This document shows positions 47,934 to 60,500 of a stretch of 64,000 nt of DNA, piece by piece. The translations under genes were made by a program, and so were the position numbers. The notes beneath the pieces are model-generated. The model was not told the DNA's origin. It searched no databases and saw only the letters and a program-made list of their open reading frames with translations. The stretch is taken from positions 3,038,001 to 3,102,000 of the forward strand of contig JANTQA010000033.1 in the NCBI GenBank assembly GCA_027625915.1, in the 5' to 3' direction. This DNA comes from Anaeramoeba flamelloides (taxonomy: Eukaryota; Metamonada; Anaeramoebidae). Numbering within the stretch: position 1 is the first letter of the stretch; each line of letters starts with the position of its first letter.

Positions 47934-48354
47934 ATTTCTTTGAGACTTTGAAAAAAAAATTTACAAAATTTAATGAATGAAGTACTTTAAATAATAAAAA
48001 TCAATGAGGTACAACCAGAGTAAAAAAGGTTATTTTCTGATCCTTTTCAAAATTGCACAAAAGTGAAAATTTTTCCTTTACCGTGGCTACTCCCTTAAGG
48101 CATAAACTTTCAACGAAATATAAGGTACAAAAAAATCTCATATTAAGGCATAAAATTTGGAATTTTTTTAGATAAATTGATTTTACTAGAATTTGAATTT
48201 CTGCCTTAATTTGAGATTTTCTTCTGCCTTAAATTTTGTTGAAGTTTGTGCCTTAAAAGTGGAACTGGCTGTATCAGATATTATATTTACTATTACCAAA
48301 ATTTGAATAAATACATCGAACTCTGTATTTATCGCTAAAATTGTAGAAACATTC

Positions 48355-48556
48355 TACAGTCAGTTTCACTTTTAAGACACAAACTTTCTACGAAATTTAA
48401 GGTACAAAAAAAATCTCAAATTAAGGCACAAAATTCAAATTCTAGTAAAATAATTTGTGAAAATTAAAATTCCAAAAAATTGTGCTTTAATTTGAGATTT
48501 TTTTTGTGCCTTAAATTTCGTTGAAAGTTTGTGCCTTAAAAGTGAAACTGACTGTA
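48355..48556. mobile_element. family A TA-flanked MITE, copy 3
   Basis: Its ends are the same as those of copy 2. It is inserted at a TA within the right arm of the split family B element (ACATTC-TA ... TA-TTTTTTACAACATTCC). Confidence 0.88.
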
Positions 48557-48789
48557 TTTTTTACAACATTCCAATTTATTCTTGTGAAGTGAACATACAT
48601 GCTTAATTATCAAATTATTAAATCAATCATGTAAAATTATTTTGGCTGTGATTCTTGAGTTCTTAATAAAAGCTAGCATTTGTATTTTTTTTTTTTTTTT
48701 TTGTTAAGAATTGCTTCTTATTACCCTTTTTAAATTTCTTTCTTTGTTTTTTTTTTTTCTTTTTTATTCAATTTATTGCTTTTTCTTTT

Positions 48790-48912
48790 TAAACAGAAAA
48801 AATTTTAGGTATGTCTGTCCCTTGAAAAATCATGAAGTCTATGATTTTACGCTTAAATTTACCTTTGAGGAAATTTAAGTAACAGGGAATCTTGGGTGTA
48901 ATTTATACTTTT
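48790..48912 (+). mobile_element. LINE 3'-end fragment
   Basis: TTAGGTATGTCTGTCCCTTG, then GTCTATGATTTTACGCTTAA and GGGTGTAATTTATAC follow the order seen in the LINE fragment at 54290-54600 (opposite strand): WVCPSY codons, then AATCTATGATTTTACTCTTA and AGTGTAATTTACAC. It is 5'-truncated. Confidence 0.5.
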
Positions 48913-48914
48913 TC

Positions 48915-49115
48915 TACAGTCAGTTTCACTTTTAAGGCACAAACTTTCAACGAAATTTAAGGCACAAATTAATCTCAAATTAAGGCACAAAATTTGAAAT
49001 TTCATTTTTTACAATTTATTTTTACTAGACTTTGAATTTTGTGCCTTAATTTGAGATTTTTTGTGTGCCTTAAATTTCGTTGTAAGTTTGTGCCTTAAAA
49101 GTGAAACTGACTGTA
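48915..49115. mobile_element. family A TA-flanked MITE, copy 4
   Basis: TA-CAGTCAGTTTCACTTTTAAG at the left and the inverse at the right, with small internal differences from other copies. Confidence 0.88.
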
Positions 49116-49340
49116 TCAATAAATAAAGACAGGAAATTCCTAATAATTAATTTGTTTAATTAAACAATTTTCTTCACTTACTTTTTGAAAATTTTTGAAA
49201 AAATAAAATGTTACCAAAACACAAGAAAATTTCAACACTAAAACATTAAATTCCCATTCATTATTGAATATCTTTATAATTGAGGTACTTTCAGGGCAAA
49301 TTTTTGATTCGGAAACTGATTATAAAAAATATCAATATTA

Positions 49341-49540
49341 TACAGTCAGTTCCACTTTTAAGGCACAAACTTACAACGAAATTTAAGGCACAATAAAAAT
49401 TCTAAATTAAGGCACAAAATTCAGATTCTAGTAAAATAAATTGTAAAAAAATAAATTCCAAATTTTGTGCTTTAATTTGAGATTTTTCTGTACCTTAAAT
49501 TTCGTTGAAAGTTTGTGCCTTAAAAGTGGAACTGGCTGTA
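49341..49540. mobile_element. family A TA-flanked MITE, copy 5
   Basis: Ends TA-CAGTCAGTTCCACTTTTAAG and the inverse of CAGCCAGTTCCACTTTTAAG with TA. This subtype shares its terminal bases with the 3 kb element at 45245-48273. Confidence 0.88.
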
Positions 49541-52500
49541 TAGTATCTGGAATTCATACTAAATTGTATATGGATCAACTAGAAACAAAAATAACATAAT
49601 TTTATGTTTTATTAAAACAACAAACTTTTAACCACATTTCTTTTTCCTTAATCAAAGGGGCAACATAAGATCATAATTCTCATAACTTTATGACTTTCAA
49701 ATAGTATACAAAAAAAAAATTTTTTTTTCATCCTTCATGGAACATATTCTCATTAGATTTTTCACCAAAAATTTAGTTTTAAAAAGGTATTGACTATTTT
49801 TTATAGAAAATTATTTTTTTTCTGACTTAACTTTTGTAGAAAGTGGAAACAAAAAAGTTTAAGTCGAGATATATGTTGAAATAGGAATATATCTATAATT
49901 TTCTGATAACCTGTTATTAAAATTGAAAACATACTCAAAATTGTTGTTCAAACAACTCCCCACTATCTAAAAACTTTTTTTTTTTGAAAAAAAATTTACT
50001 TTAGAACAGAATTATTCAAGTGAAAAAAAAAAATTGAAATTAAAAAAAATATTTTTTGTCATTTAATTTCATCAAAAAAAACAAATTAAAAACAAATCCA
50101 CAAGTAATATCTAAAAGATTACCAAAAAATTAAATAAGAAAAAAGTAGAACGTCGTAAGTAAAAAGTACCAAAAAGAAACTCTCAATTCCCGATCTAAAT
50201 CACTTTTAATTTTAATTTTGGTTACAATTATTTCATTTCTAGAAAAAAGTTTACATGAGTAACACTCAATTTATAATTAGAATAGTTATCCCTTATAATT
50301 TTGAAAACAACTTTGAGAGTTTGGAAGTGTGTATCTTGGGCACTTTTTGAGATCTCCAAGTATTATTGTTTTCTGTTTTTTCTATTCTCAAATGAGTTAT
50401 TTTTATTCAAAATTTCAAAAAGTCAATACTTTTCCCCTTACAGAGGGTTAGAATTATAACTACAAATTAGATTAAATTGATTTGAATTGATTTCGAACTT
50501 CAAGAAAGCAATTAAAATGTTTTAAATTGAAGATGTTGAAGAACTACGTTGGTAATTTACAAATTTGTCTTGTAATGTTTTGATATAATCTTATTTAAAT
50601 TGCAAAGTCAGGCTCATCAAAATATTCTCTAATTTAGATCAAAAAATTATTTTATCTGTATTTTTTTATGAAAAATGAATAGAGACATTTTTTGAGATCC
50701 AACTCAAACACCCTTATTGAGAAACTTGAGAATGAAAAAAAAATATAATCACTATTTTCGAGCTTTGAAAAAAACTATCATTTCAAACATCATCTCAGAT
50801 ACAACTCTAACTTTCCAAGATCCAATGTGTATTAGTTATGAATTGGGGTTACTTGATTTTTCCAATATCTCTACAAACTAATGATAATCCTCAAAATAAA
50901 TTGTGATTTTATCCTAGATTTTTTGGGTTTGTTTCTTTTTATTTACTTTTGCATTGGAGTTCACAATAACCGTTTCAAAATAGTATTTACTATATTTGAT
51001 TTTTGAAGAGCATCTTCACTATCTAATATCCAAAAAACTTCAAAAAATTTGGTTTATTTTTTGTTTCATAATTTTTTTTGTTTGGATTATTTCTTGTGAA
51101 ACACAAAATTGTTCCTTTGAAGGCAAATTGTTCCGAGGTGTTTTGGTAAAGAAATTAGGAAATTTTACCTCCAAAGATCTTATGAAAAAAAAAAATTGGA
51201 AAAAAATCAGTCAATATTTTTGATTATTTACAAAAAAATTAATAAGATAAGTAGACAAAAAATAATTTTATTTGAGACAATTGTGATTTATTGAATTCCA
51301 TTCCATCTAGCATACTTATCCAATTTTTTATCAAACTCAAACCAGAAAATGATATACAACAATTCCAAAAATTTTTTCATTTTTCATTAATGTAATATCT
51401 CAAAAACAATTTTTAGAACCTGATCTACTTAAGCAACAAACAAAAAAAAAGAATAGAAAATTACAAAACATGTCTAAGAACTAAAAATTGTAATCAATTA
51501 TTATTCCCTCAAAAAGCTAATTCTTATCAATCTTTATTCTCGTTTATTGATGTGAGAACTGACAGAAATCACAGAAATCATAGAAATGGCAGAAATCACA
51601 GAAATCAGAGAAATCACAGAAACAAGACTGAGAAAGAAATACAATTTTTGGATAAGTAGTCGATTTTAACATTCTCAGATCTCACTGAATAAAAATTTGT
51701 GAGATTTATAAACCATGTAGTCTATCTTTAAAATAATTGATATATTAAATAAAAATTGCAAACATCGTCGTTAAGCATTTAGAAATAAAAAATTAGAAAA
51801 GATTATTTTTTTAAAAATTTGTTTTGAAATTGATATTACTTTTTTTACTTTTTTTCACTTTGGATTTTTTTCTATTTTTTCTATTTTTTTGTCTTTACTA
51901 TCCCTTTAGACTTTAATCTTATTATTGAGTTTTTGTGTATTTGTGAAATACTAGGAAATATATTTTTGTTAACTATTGAATTTTTGCAATTAGTCTAAAA
52001 CCTAAGATCATAAAAATCATTTTTAGTTGAGGGTCACTCCTTAAGTGTGGAGAAATTTCACAGTAAATGACAAGATCCTTAGTCTGTGGATAAAAGAGAA
52101 GAACACCTAAACTAAAATAAAATGATGAAATTTGGAATATATCTGAAGAATTCTTTTAGAACGTGTCTCATTGAAGGAGATATATAAATAAATTTCAATA
52201 TTTTTTCAGAACAGATTTGAGAATTCCAAAATAAAACAACAAATATTTTCCAATCTCTTTTCCAAAAAATAAATTAATTGATCTTTGAGAAAGGAGACAT
52301 TATTGAAAAAACTAAAAAGCTTTTATAAGGTTTTGTTAAGTTTTCAAAATAATTTTTTTCTTGACAAATTAATTTTTTGTGGTAAAAGAATTAAGAAAAT
52401 CTTGGATAACTTTATTTTGTAGTGAACACAAATTAATGTTTTTTTTGCTTATTCAAGACTTGAACAAATCCAATTACTTTTTGATTTGGAAAAATAAAGA

Positions 52501-53012
52501 AAAAAAAAATAAAAATCCAAGAGATTCCTCACATTCAATTAAAACAAATCATTGGTTTCTCATCAAGTTAAAAAATTGTTAATTTATTTTTTGATTTGAA
52601 GGGTTTAGTTTTTTAATCGACTTTCTTTGAAAAATAAAATTGAATAATTAGTGAAATGAAATTGTGAACATGAATTAAAAACCACTTTTTCAGTTTCATT
52701 TGAATAACACGAACTATTTTTCAGATTGGGAATTTTTTTTTTTTTTTTTGGCTTTTTCTAAACGTGTTAAATTAAAGAGGAAGTTTTACTAAAAAAAATA
52801 TTTCAAGTGTTTCATTTTTTTTGTTGAATTTCTTTCTTTAATTTGTTCCTAACAAAGAACTTGTCCCCTTTTAGCCAAACCAAAGATTCTATACAAAATT
52901 TCACAATACCTCGTCAAGGATTTGTTTACAACTTTCAAAAACCATTCAGCATTCAGCATTCATCAACAAACAAAAAACAACTAACCAGCCATAAACCAAT
53001 TTCAATTTGATC
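49541..53012. other. intergenic region before the ankyrin gene
   Basis: A+T-rich, with no gene I can support. A short tandem repeat of CAGAAATCA-like units (about seven) lies at 51561-51625. Just before the ATG at 53013 the leader carries two CATTCAG copies (CATTCAGCATTCAGC) and an A/C-rich stretch. Confidence 0.45.
51561..51625. repeat. 9-10 bp tandem repeat (CAGAAATCA)
   Basis: Around seven imperfect units of (A/C)CAGAAATCA with variants TAGAAATGG and GAGAAATCA. Confidence 0.75.
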
Positions 53013-56000
53013 ATGAACAGCAATCGACTAATTGATGTTATCAACGAGGGAAACACGGGCAAGGTGAGCGAATATTTGCAGCTGTCGAGATCTGCCAGTG
53101 TTGTTGAAGTCAAAACAGGCCAAACGGCCTTACATATTTCTGCGAAGCGAGGCAATGCTGAAATCTTGAAGCTTTTAATTGAGCATGGGTGCAACCCTTC
53201 AAGGAATTTAAAGGACAAAAACGGATACACTGCACTACACCACGCCGTGATGAATGGGAACACGACCTGTGTTTTGTCCCTATTGTCGTGTGGTGCTGAT
53301 GTCAATGCAAGGGACAAAAGAGGGTGGACTGCCTTGCACATCCCCCTGCAGTGGAAGTCTGCTGCGCACACACGGATCACAATGATCAAGCTGCTCTTAA
53401 AAAACGGAGCCGATCCAAACACACAGGACAATAACGCATGGAGGCCCTTACACCGTGCGTGCGCGAATGGGTTTTACCAGGCTGCCAAATTGTTGCTCAA
53501 ATACAAGGCCCAGGCCAATGCGCAAAGCACGACCGGAAAGACCCCCTTGCATGTTGCCGCAAGGAATGGGCACCCAGACGTTGTTGCGATTCTGCTTGAA
53601 AATGATGCAGACACACTCGCCTTGACGCAAAACAAGAAAACTGCAAGGCAGCTTGCAAAGGCCTTTGAACAAACCGTCTGTGTGGCGCTTTTGTCCCGCC
53701 AAAACGGGAAAAAGATCAACCAAATATGCCCCAAAACCAAAATGTCCCCCTTGATGATCGTAAGCAGCAATGGGCAACCACACGCTTTAAGGACACTGAT
53801 CAAGCTAGGCGCAGACGTCAATATGATCGAGCAAGACGGCGAAACCGCGCTGCACTTTGCTACCAAAGAGGGCCACTCCAACGCTGTAAAGTATTTGATC
53901 AAAAACGGCGCAAAGGTCAATATGAAAGACCACAGAGGGTGGGCTCCCATTCAAATGGCCCTGTTTTGGTCTTCGAGAGGCTGGGAAAGGTATTGCGAGT
54001 GTGTCCAATTACTTTTAGAAAATGGAGCAGACATAAATACAACAGACAACAATAGCTGGACGCCCGTCCATCGAGCTGCAGTAAGTGTTTTTTTCCATTC
54101 AAAACATTACCTCTTTTCTTTATTTGGATTTTCTCCTGAAACTTTTCATTTTTGATCCAATGATATCCAATTAAAATTAGTTAAAAACTGTTTTTCCTCA
54201 GCATCAAAGAGAATTTTCATGAAGCAGTAAATAATAAAAATTCCAACTTGTTTTTTTTTTTTTTTTATTGAGGAGGAAAGAAGTGTAAATTACACTCTAA
54301 GTGTCCATTTACTTAGGTTCCCTTTCAGAAATTTAAGAGTAAAATCATAGATTTTACGATTATTAATTAAAGAAAATAATTTTAAGCTGATCATAATTTA
54401 AAATTAATTAATTAAAATTTAATTCTTTTAATTTGTTAGAAAAATTAATCTATCTTTTTCATAGGAAGGACATACCCATAAAAAGTGCTCAATATTTTCT
54501 ATTATTTCCCTCTGTTCATATTTTAAACATAAAGGACAAAATCTGTTTGAATTTTTTATTGATTACATAATAATATCTATTTGAGTAGACGGCAAATGTT
54601 CTGAATTTTAGAATTGTTGAACTTGATCGATAACTAAAATATTTTTGGGTGAATAAATTTTTGTTTTTGATTTTTTATTATTTTAAAATATTTTTTGTTG
54701 GGTGTCACAAAGTGCCGTAGAGTGCCGTTGAGTGCCTAGGTTTTTTTTTAGTTTTTGAAATGAAAAGAAAATTAAATAAAATTTCTTTTTATTTCAAAAA
54801 GTAAAAAAAACCTAACGGAGGCTTTTTTTAATTTCTAAAATTATAAAAAACCTAACCGTAGTTTTCTTGAATTCAAAATAAAATCGAAAATTTATTCAAT
54901 TCTTTTAATTTCCGAAATTAAAAAAAAACCTAACGGTACTTTTCCAGAATTCTTTTTAATTCTGGAAAAGTTAACGGCAGTTTTCTTGAGGTTTTCTGTT
55001 TCATCTGTGAAGTGTTCTAGGTTTTTTTTGAGGTTTTCTATTTTATTTAGGAAGTGTTCTAGGTTTTTTTGAGGTTTTTTGTTTTATTAAGTGTTCTAGG
55101 TTTTTTTGAGGTTTTCTATTTTATTTCGAAAATCTATTGATTTTCGTTAGGTTTTTTTTACTTTTAGAAATAAACTGAAATTTTATTAAATTTTTCTGTT
55201 TATTTCAAAAAGTAAAAAAAACCTAGAACACTTCACAAATAAATAGAAAATATACCACATTTTTTTTTTTTTTATTTTTGAAATTTAATTTTCTTTTTAT
55301 TTCTCAAATTAAAAAAAAACCTAACAGCGATTTTTCAGAATTAAAAAGAATTAAGAAAAATCAAAGTTTTTACTCAATTCTTTTAATTTTTGGAAAAGCT
55401 AATGACACTCCCAACTTGTATCATTCAACGGCTCATTATATGTACATTTATGAGTTTCTTTCTTTATTTCAATAAAATCTTTAGAGTTCTAATTAATTTT
55501 TTTTGTTTTTTTTTTTGAATTTTATTAGTTTTCCCCGATAAGATCGAAATAATTTTTTTTAATTTTTTTTTTGAATTTAAATTTTTTTTTTTATTGAAGG
55601 ATATTTCCAAATTCTCAATTTTAAATTCTGTTTTGATAAATATGAATTGATGCATTTCTGTTTATTTTGTAAGTTTCAACAATACAAGAGTCAAACCATA
55701 AGTTTTATATTTTATAGTTTTTAATACATAATTAAAATTTTCTAATCTAGTAATTACTAGACTAAATATAAAAACTTTGAATAGTTTAAAAAAAAATCAA
55801 TTAGTTTTTATAGGTACACTTTCGTTAAAAAATTAAAAAACCCATTTTTTTTTAAAACGATTTCTTTGATTATATTTTTTTAAAAAAAAGTTAATTGTTC
55901 ATCTTGAAAAAGATTATCACCTATAATATTTATATCATTTAATTTTTATTTTAAAAAGAATCAAAAAAAAACTCTTATTCAAATTTTTATATTAACATTT

Positions 56001-57551
56001 CCGAAATTATTAATGCGCCCAGATTATTGGAAAATATCTTATAATGTGATTTGGGTTAGAAAACTTCAATTACACTATTGTATAAAACAATGTAATTTTT
56101 TTTTTTTTTCAAAATTAAGGTTTTGAATTAGTTTTCCCTCAAAATTGAGTTACCTCCAACCCAAAAAAAAAAAAAAAAAAAATTAAAATTAAAATTATCT
56201 TTGAAAAAATTAGTAAAACCTAAAATAATATACATTCAAACAATGAAATTATGTTCTCGGATATAATATATGTTAATATGCAAAACTCGATTAACAAATA
56301 AAAAAAAGAAAGAAAGACTTTTTTAATTTGAAAACCACTCCATGAACGAATGCCAAAACAAATCTTAATTATTCACTTTTAAATAAATCTTTTCAAACAA
56401 TTAACAAACCAATTAACCAATAGGCAAATGGACATTATTTTTTTTTAAAACTACTATTAGAGCACGGTGGAGACCACAAATTATTAGATAATTGTGACTG
56501 CACAGCGATTCACTTGGCGGCAAGAAATGGGCATTCTGAATGTGTCTCAATATTATATAAAAAAGGAGCGAATATTGAATTGAAAAACCGAAGTGGCTGC
56601 ACTGCTTTACGCTTGGCAGCTACATACGGGCATTCTGAATGTGTAGCAATTTTAGCTGAGCATGTATGTGATTTCAACACTAAAGGCGGTGACGGTCTAT
56701 CTGCCTTACACATTGCATCGATTCATAACCGAGAGCATTCCATTTCAATTTTAGTTGACAAGGGAGCGTTTATTGACATTAAAGATAATGATGGGAGAAC
56801 CTCATTACACCACGCGTCAAGAATGCTCAAATTGCGTGCCATCAACCAATTATTAGATGAGAAGGCCGATCCTAATATACCTGACAACAAAGGGAGGACT
56901 TGTTTATATGATGCAATCTTATCGCCAAACGTTGAAAGGCAAAGAAAATGTATCCAAATATTATTGCAAAGAGGCGCCGATCCGAATTTAATCATCCAAG
57001 AAAACAATGAAATGACTGTAGTTCATTTCGCTTCACAGGAAGGCCTTATCGATAACCTTGATTTATTATTGAAGCACTTCAAAAATATAAATAAGATCAT
57101 GTTGGATGGTAACACCTGTTTACATTTAGCAGCTAAAAATGGGCATACCGAAATTGTTAAATTGCTATTAAAAAATGGTTCCAAGCACAATTCCTTAAAT
57201 ATCAAAGGTAAAACACCAGAAGATTTGGCTCGGAAATATAAAAAATTTGATTGTGCCTTGATTTTAAAAGAATTTATTCCCAATCAACAAAAAAAAAAAA
57301 TCAAAAAATATAAAAATAAACAACAAAAAATTAAAGAAATTATTAATAATAATGGCATGGCTTTCGAAAAGGAAAAAACAAAAAATAAATTTAAACAAAT
57401 AAAAAAAAATAAAAAAAAATTAAAAAAATCCAAAAAAAAACGTAAAAAGGAAAATTTACTTAAAAAATCGTGGTCAAATGATTCGAAACATTTTAGTAAC
57501 ATGGAATTTTCAGATTCAGATATTATATTGGAAATATCTTTAGAAAATTAA
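53013..57551 (+). CDS. ankyrin-repeat protein, two exons
   Basis: Exon 1 53013-54080 (356 codons) and exon 2 56424-57551 (375 codons and TAA) join in phase 0: donor GTAAGT after HRAA, acceptor CAATAG before ANGHYFFLKLLLEHG, which completes an ankyrin repeat. An in-frame TTG at 53007 precedes the ATG, which I take as start. About 16-17 ankyrin repeats (TALH-x6-G-x5-LL-x2-GA pattern) fill residues ~30-610, followed by a Lys-rich helical tail and an acidic C-terminus. Ankyrin arrays bind other proteins; no second domain shows a specific role. Repeats carrying RGWTALHIPLQW (~102) and RGWAPIQMALFW (~307) head two similar blocks, so a ~205-residue block has been duplicated. Exon 1 is visibly richer in G+C than exon 2. 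Confidence 0.88.
54290..54600 (-). mobile_element. LINE 3'-end fragment with zinc-binding tail
   Basis: The minus-strand frame ~54560-54436 reads FCPLCLKYEQREIIENIEHF then LWVCPSYEKDR, a C-x2-C ... H-x4-C tail as in LINE polymerase proteins. The downstream part (to ~54290) matches the plus-strand fragment at 48790-48912. It lies antisense in the ankyrin intron and is 5'-truncated. Confidence 0.7.
54700..55420. repeat. largest palindromic-module array
   Basis: It begins AAAGTGCCGTAGAGTGCCGT and continues TTGAGTGCCTAGG. Then come B-type palindromes (~54740-54815, ~55165-55225, ~55262-55320), an A-like hairpin around ~54950, several D units (TCTAGGTTTTTTTGAGG, AAGTGTTCTAGG) and an A-type hairpin near 55330-55400. 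Junctions are CCTAACG, CTAACCG and GTTAACGG. Confidence 0.65.
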
Positions 57552-60500
57552 ATATATTAAAATTTTCATGCATCTGTTTATCTATTTATTTATTTTTTTT
57601 TTTTCTTGATCGATATTAAATATTTATTTGTTGAAGAATTGATCATTTTTTTTTTGTTTATTGAATTAAAAAAAAAAAAAAAAACATTTTATTGTTTTAT
57701 TGGTATTATACATATATAATATTTCTTTAATATGTTAATAAATTGGTTTAAATATTCTTTTAAAATCAAAATAAATCCAAAATTTGATTGATTAGCTTTA
57801 ATCAAATTTCTTTATTCAGAAAGAATTTTTTGAAAAATAATTTTTTATCTGTTTTTGAATAATTCTTTTTTATTACCTTTCATAATACCTAAATAAATGG
57901 GTCGACCTTGATTTTTTTGTCAATTCTTTAATAATGAACCCAATTTTGATATACTTTTATATTTGTGATTATTATCCCAAATACTACTTGAATTATAAGA
58001 AGAAAAATTCCGGATCTGTCAGTTCTTCAAAATATTAAATAAAGATGTTTTATTTGTAAAAACAATTCCATTCTACAATCTAAAAAAATATCCAATAATA
58101 AGTATTCTTAGATATCTGAAATAATTCTTTTTTATATACAAAGTCAATTTCATCTTGGTAGAATTCATTTTGAGTCTTTTATTTAACTCTAATTCAATTT
58201 TTTAAATTTATTTGTCAAATTAAAAACTTTTTTAAAAATCAAAAGTAATTTTTGACTAACAAAAAAATCCAAAGAAACACTGAAATTTCCAAAGAGAGAC
58301 AATATAAATAACCACCAAAACTCATAACCCAACAACAACTATAACAATATACGTCTTTAAATATTACTTTAGTTTTGAAAATTTTTCCAAGATATAAGAG
58401 GAATTATTACCTAACGAAGAAACACTAAAAAATTGAAAATTGCAGAATAACATATCGAGAGTTAAAAAAAACTTTCCATACTTTAATAATCAGAACTTTA
58501 AATAGAAGAAACTCACAAAGCCATTTCTTTCTTTATAAAAATAACAAATTAATTCCAAATAGAGGAAAAATAAACCTCAAATTTTTAATCGGGGTCGTTT
58601 CAATGGGAATTAAATATTTGTATTAACGCCGAATGTAGAATTTTTTCAAATTAAATAGAGTTTTAAATCTAAAGTAAATCGTATCAAAATTCTGAAGTTT
58701 CAGTCATCAGTGGAAATCTTATTTTTTTCAATTATAAAAAAGTTTTTCTCCTCAATTAACTAAGAAAAATATTGGCAATTTTCCAGTCAAATTAGTTCTG
58801 TTGTAATGTATGAATTCAAGGTATTAAAAGAATTGAATGGGTATTATTAAAAAAAATAATTATTTTGGAATTTTCAAAATCGAAATTGTTTTTGCTTTTT
58901 TCTTTTCAAATACTCATTGTTATACATAATTATTATTTAATTTTTTTTTTTAGATTATTTTTGGTATATAATACATTTATAAATCTTTTTTTTATTACAA
59001 GATCGATAGCAAGCTTAGTAAAAAAGTGTTATTTAAAATATTATTTAAATTATTCGCTAAATAAATCATATTAATTTCAATTTGAATTTTATTTATCTCT
59101 TAAATTAAAGATCAAAATGAACATTGTTGTTTTTTTTTTGAATGGTTTAAATCAGAATTTTCCTTTTTCAAATTTTTGAAAATATATCTTTTTTCTTAAA
59201 ATTATTCCGAAGGATATCAACCATCATTTTATACTTATTATTCAAATTTTTTTTTTATTCTCAAAAAAGTCAATTCCACAATATAAATGGTATTTTTCTA
59301 TTTTTTATTGTTTGGCTTATAGTGAAACAATTTTACAATAAGAAGTTAAAAAAATTAAAAAAATTTGAAATATTTTTATAATTATTTGAGTTTTCTTAGA
59401 AATTTTTAAAATTGCATTTTCTTTCTTCCAAAAAAAAAAACGATTTTTTAATTATTATGATTTTATATGTAATTATGGATTTATAAATATTTTTCTTTTA
59501 TAGTGAATTGGGTAAAAAAATTAATTTTGTTTATTTTAATGAAATACAGTCAGTTCCACTTTTAAGGCACAAACACCAACGAAATTTAAGGCAGAATAAA
59601 AATCCCGAATTAAGGCACAAAATTCAGATTCTAGTATTATAAATTGTAAAAAAAAAAATCCAAATTTTGTGCCTTAATTTGAGATTTTTATGTACCTTAA
59701 ATTTGGTTGAAAGTTTGTGCCTTAAATTTGAAACCGACTGTAAAATTTCAATTAACCTATTGCGAAATTCCAAATCAGAAAGGAGTAAAATGTCATTTAA
59801 ATTTTCAAAAAAATTATGTTAGAATTACAAATAAACAACTCTAGTATGAAATGTTTAATCAATACTTTCAATTTCATAATTTTTTTTTAAATAATTATTT
59901 TTTTATTCCTTAAATATTTTTAACAATCATTAGGGATTAAAGATAAATATAAATAATTAATATCTTGAAAGAATTTCTCAATAATTAATTTTGTAAAAAG
60001 GTATATTTAGACAAATATTAAAATAATGATAATATCTCACAAAAATTGTAATTTTGAGTAAAAAAGCATTTTTTGTAAAAAACACAAATGTAAAAATATT
60101 GCTCTCAAAGGTCTGGTCAATTTACTTTTCAGTAGATTTTTATTTAAATTTATTCTAATAACAATATTCCAATATCCAAAATTGTTATTTGGGATTGATT
60201 TTTTGTTATAATATTCCATTTTTTTATTAGTTTAGGAGACACTTTAATAATCTACCCCCCCTCAAAAAAAAAAAAAAAAAGGGGGAAAATACATAACAAA
60301 ATATCTTTATAAACTACAATTTCAATATTACCCGTTATATATAAAAATTGTTCTCTGTTCATCGGTAATCGATTCTTTAATAATTCAATTTGAAGTGTTA
60401 TACCAAATTATTTTTATAAAGATAAGCAAATTTTTGGTCTTAATTTTATGTGATATTTTTTAGTTTAAAAATTGGTGGTATTTATTTCTTATTTTATCGA

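Larger units (their letters stand above)
45245..48273. mobile_element. 3.03 kb TA-flanked insertion with CAGTCAGTTCC ends
   Basis: It sits between duplicated TA dinucleotides inside the family B copy. The left end is CAGTCAGTTCCACTTTTAAG; the right end is the inverse of CAGCCAGTTCCACTTTTAAG. The sequence GGGAGTAGCTAC just inside the left end reappears inverted at ~48084-48096, beside a family A-like stretch. The interior holds a TTAA element (45624-46887), a family A copy (47388-47589) and the 95 bp palindrome (47839-47933). I see no transposase frame. Confidence 0.75.
44989..48590. mobile_element. family B inverted-repeat element, copy 2, split by insertions
   Basis: The left two-thirds (44989-45246) match 8618-8992 through TAAGTCTATTAAGATA. 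The match resumes at 48272 (TATCAGATATTATATTTACT), is broken again by a family A element at 48355-48556, and finishes at ~48590. Removing the two insertions at their TA sites restores a continuous match to copy 1. Confidence 0.82.
54081..56423 (+). other. intron of the ankyrin gene (2.3 kb)
   Basis: The boundary is fixed by the ankyrin repeat it splits. It contains a LINE fragment and a large palindromic-module array; the remaining ~1 kb (55420-56423) is A+T-rich with nothing recognisable. Confidence 0.88.

Noticed and set aside
53448-54055. Several 60-160 codon frames overlapping ankyrin exon 1
   Set aside because: Out-of-frame shadows of a GC-richer coding exon; the ankyrin frame has clear repeat homology.
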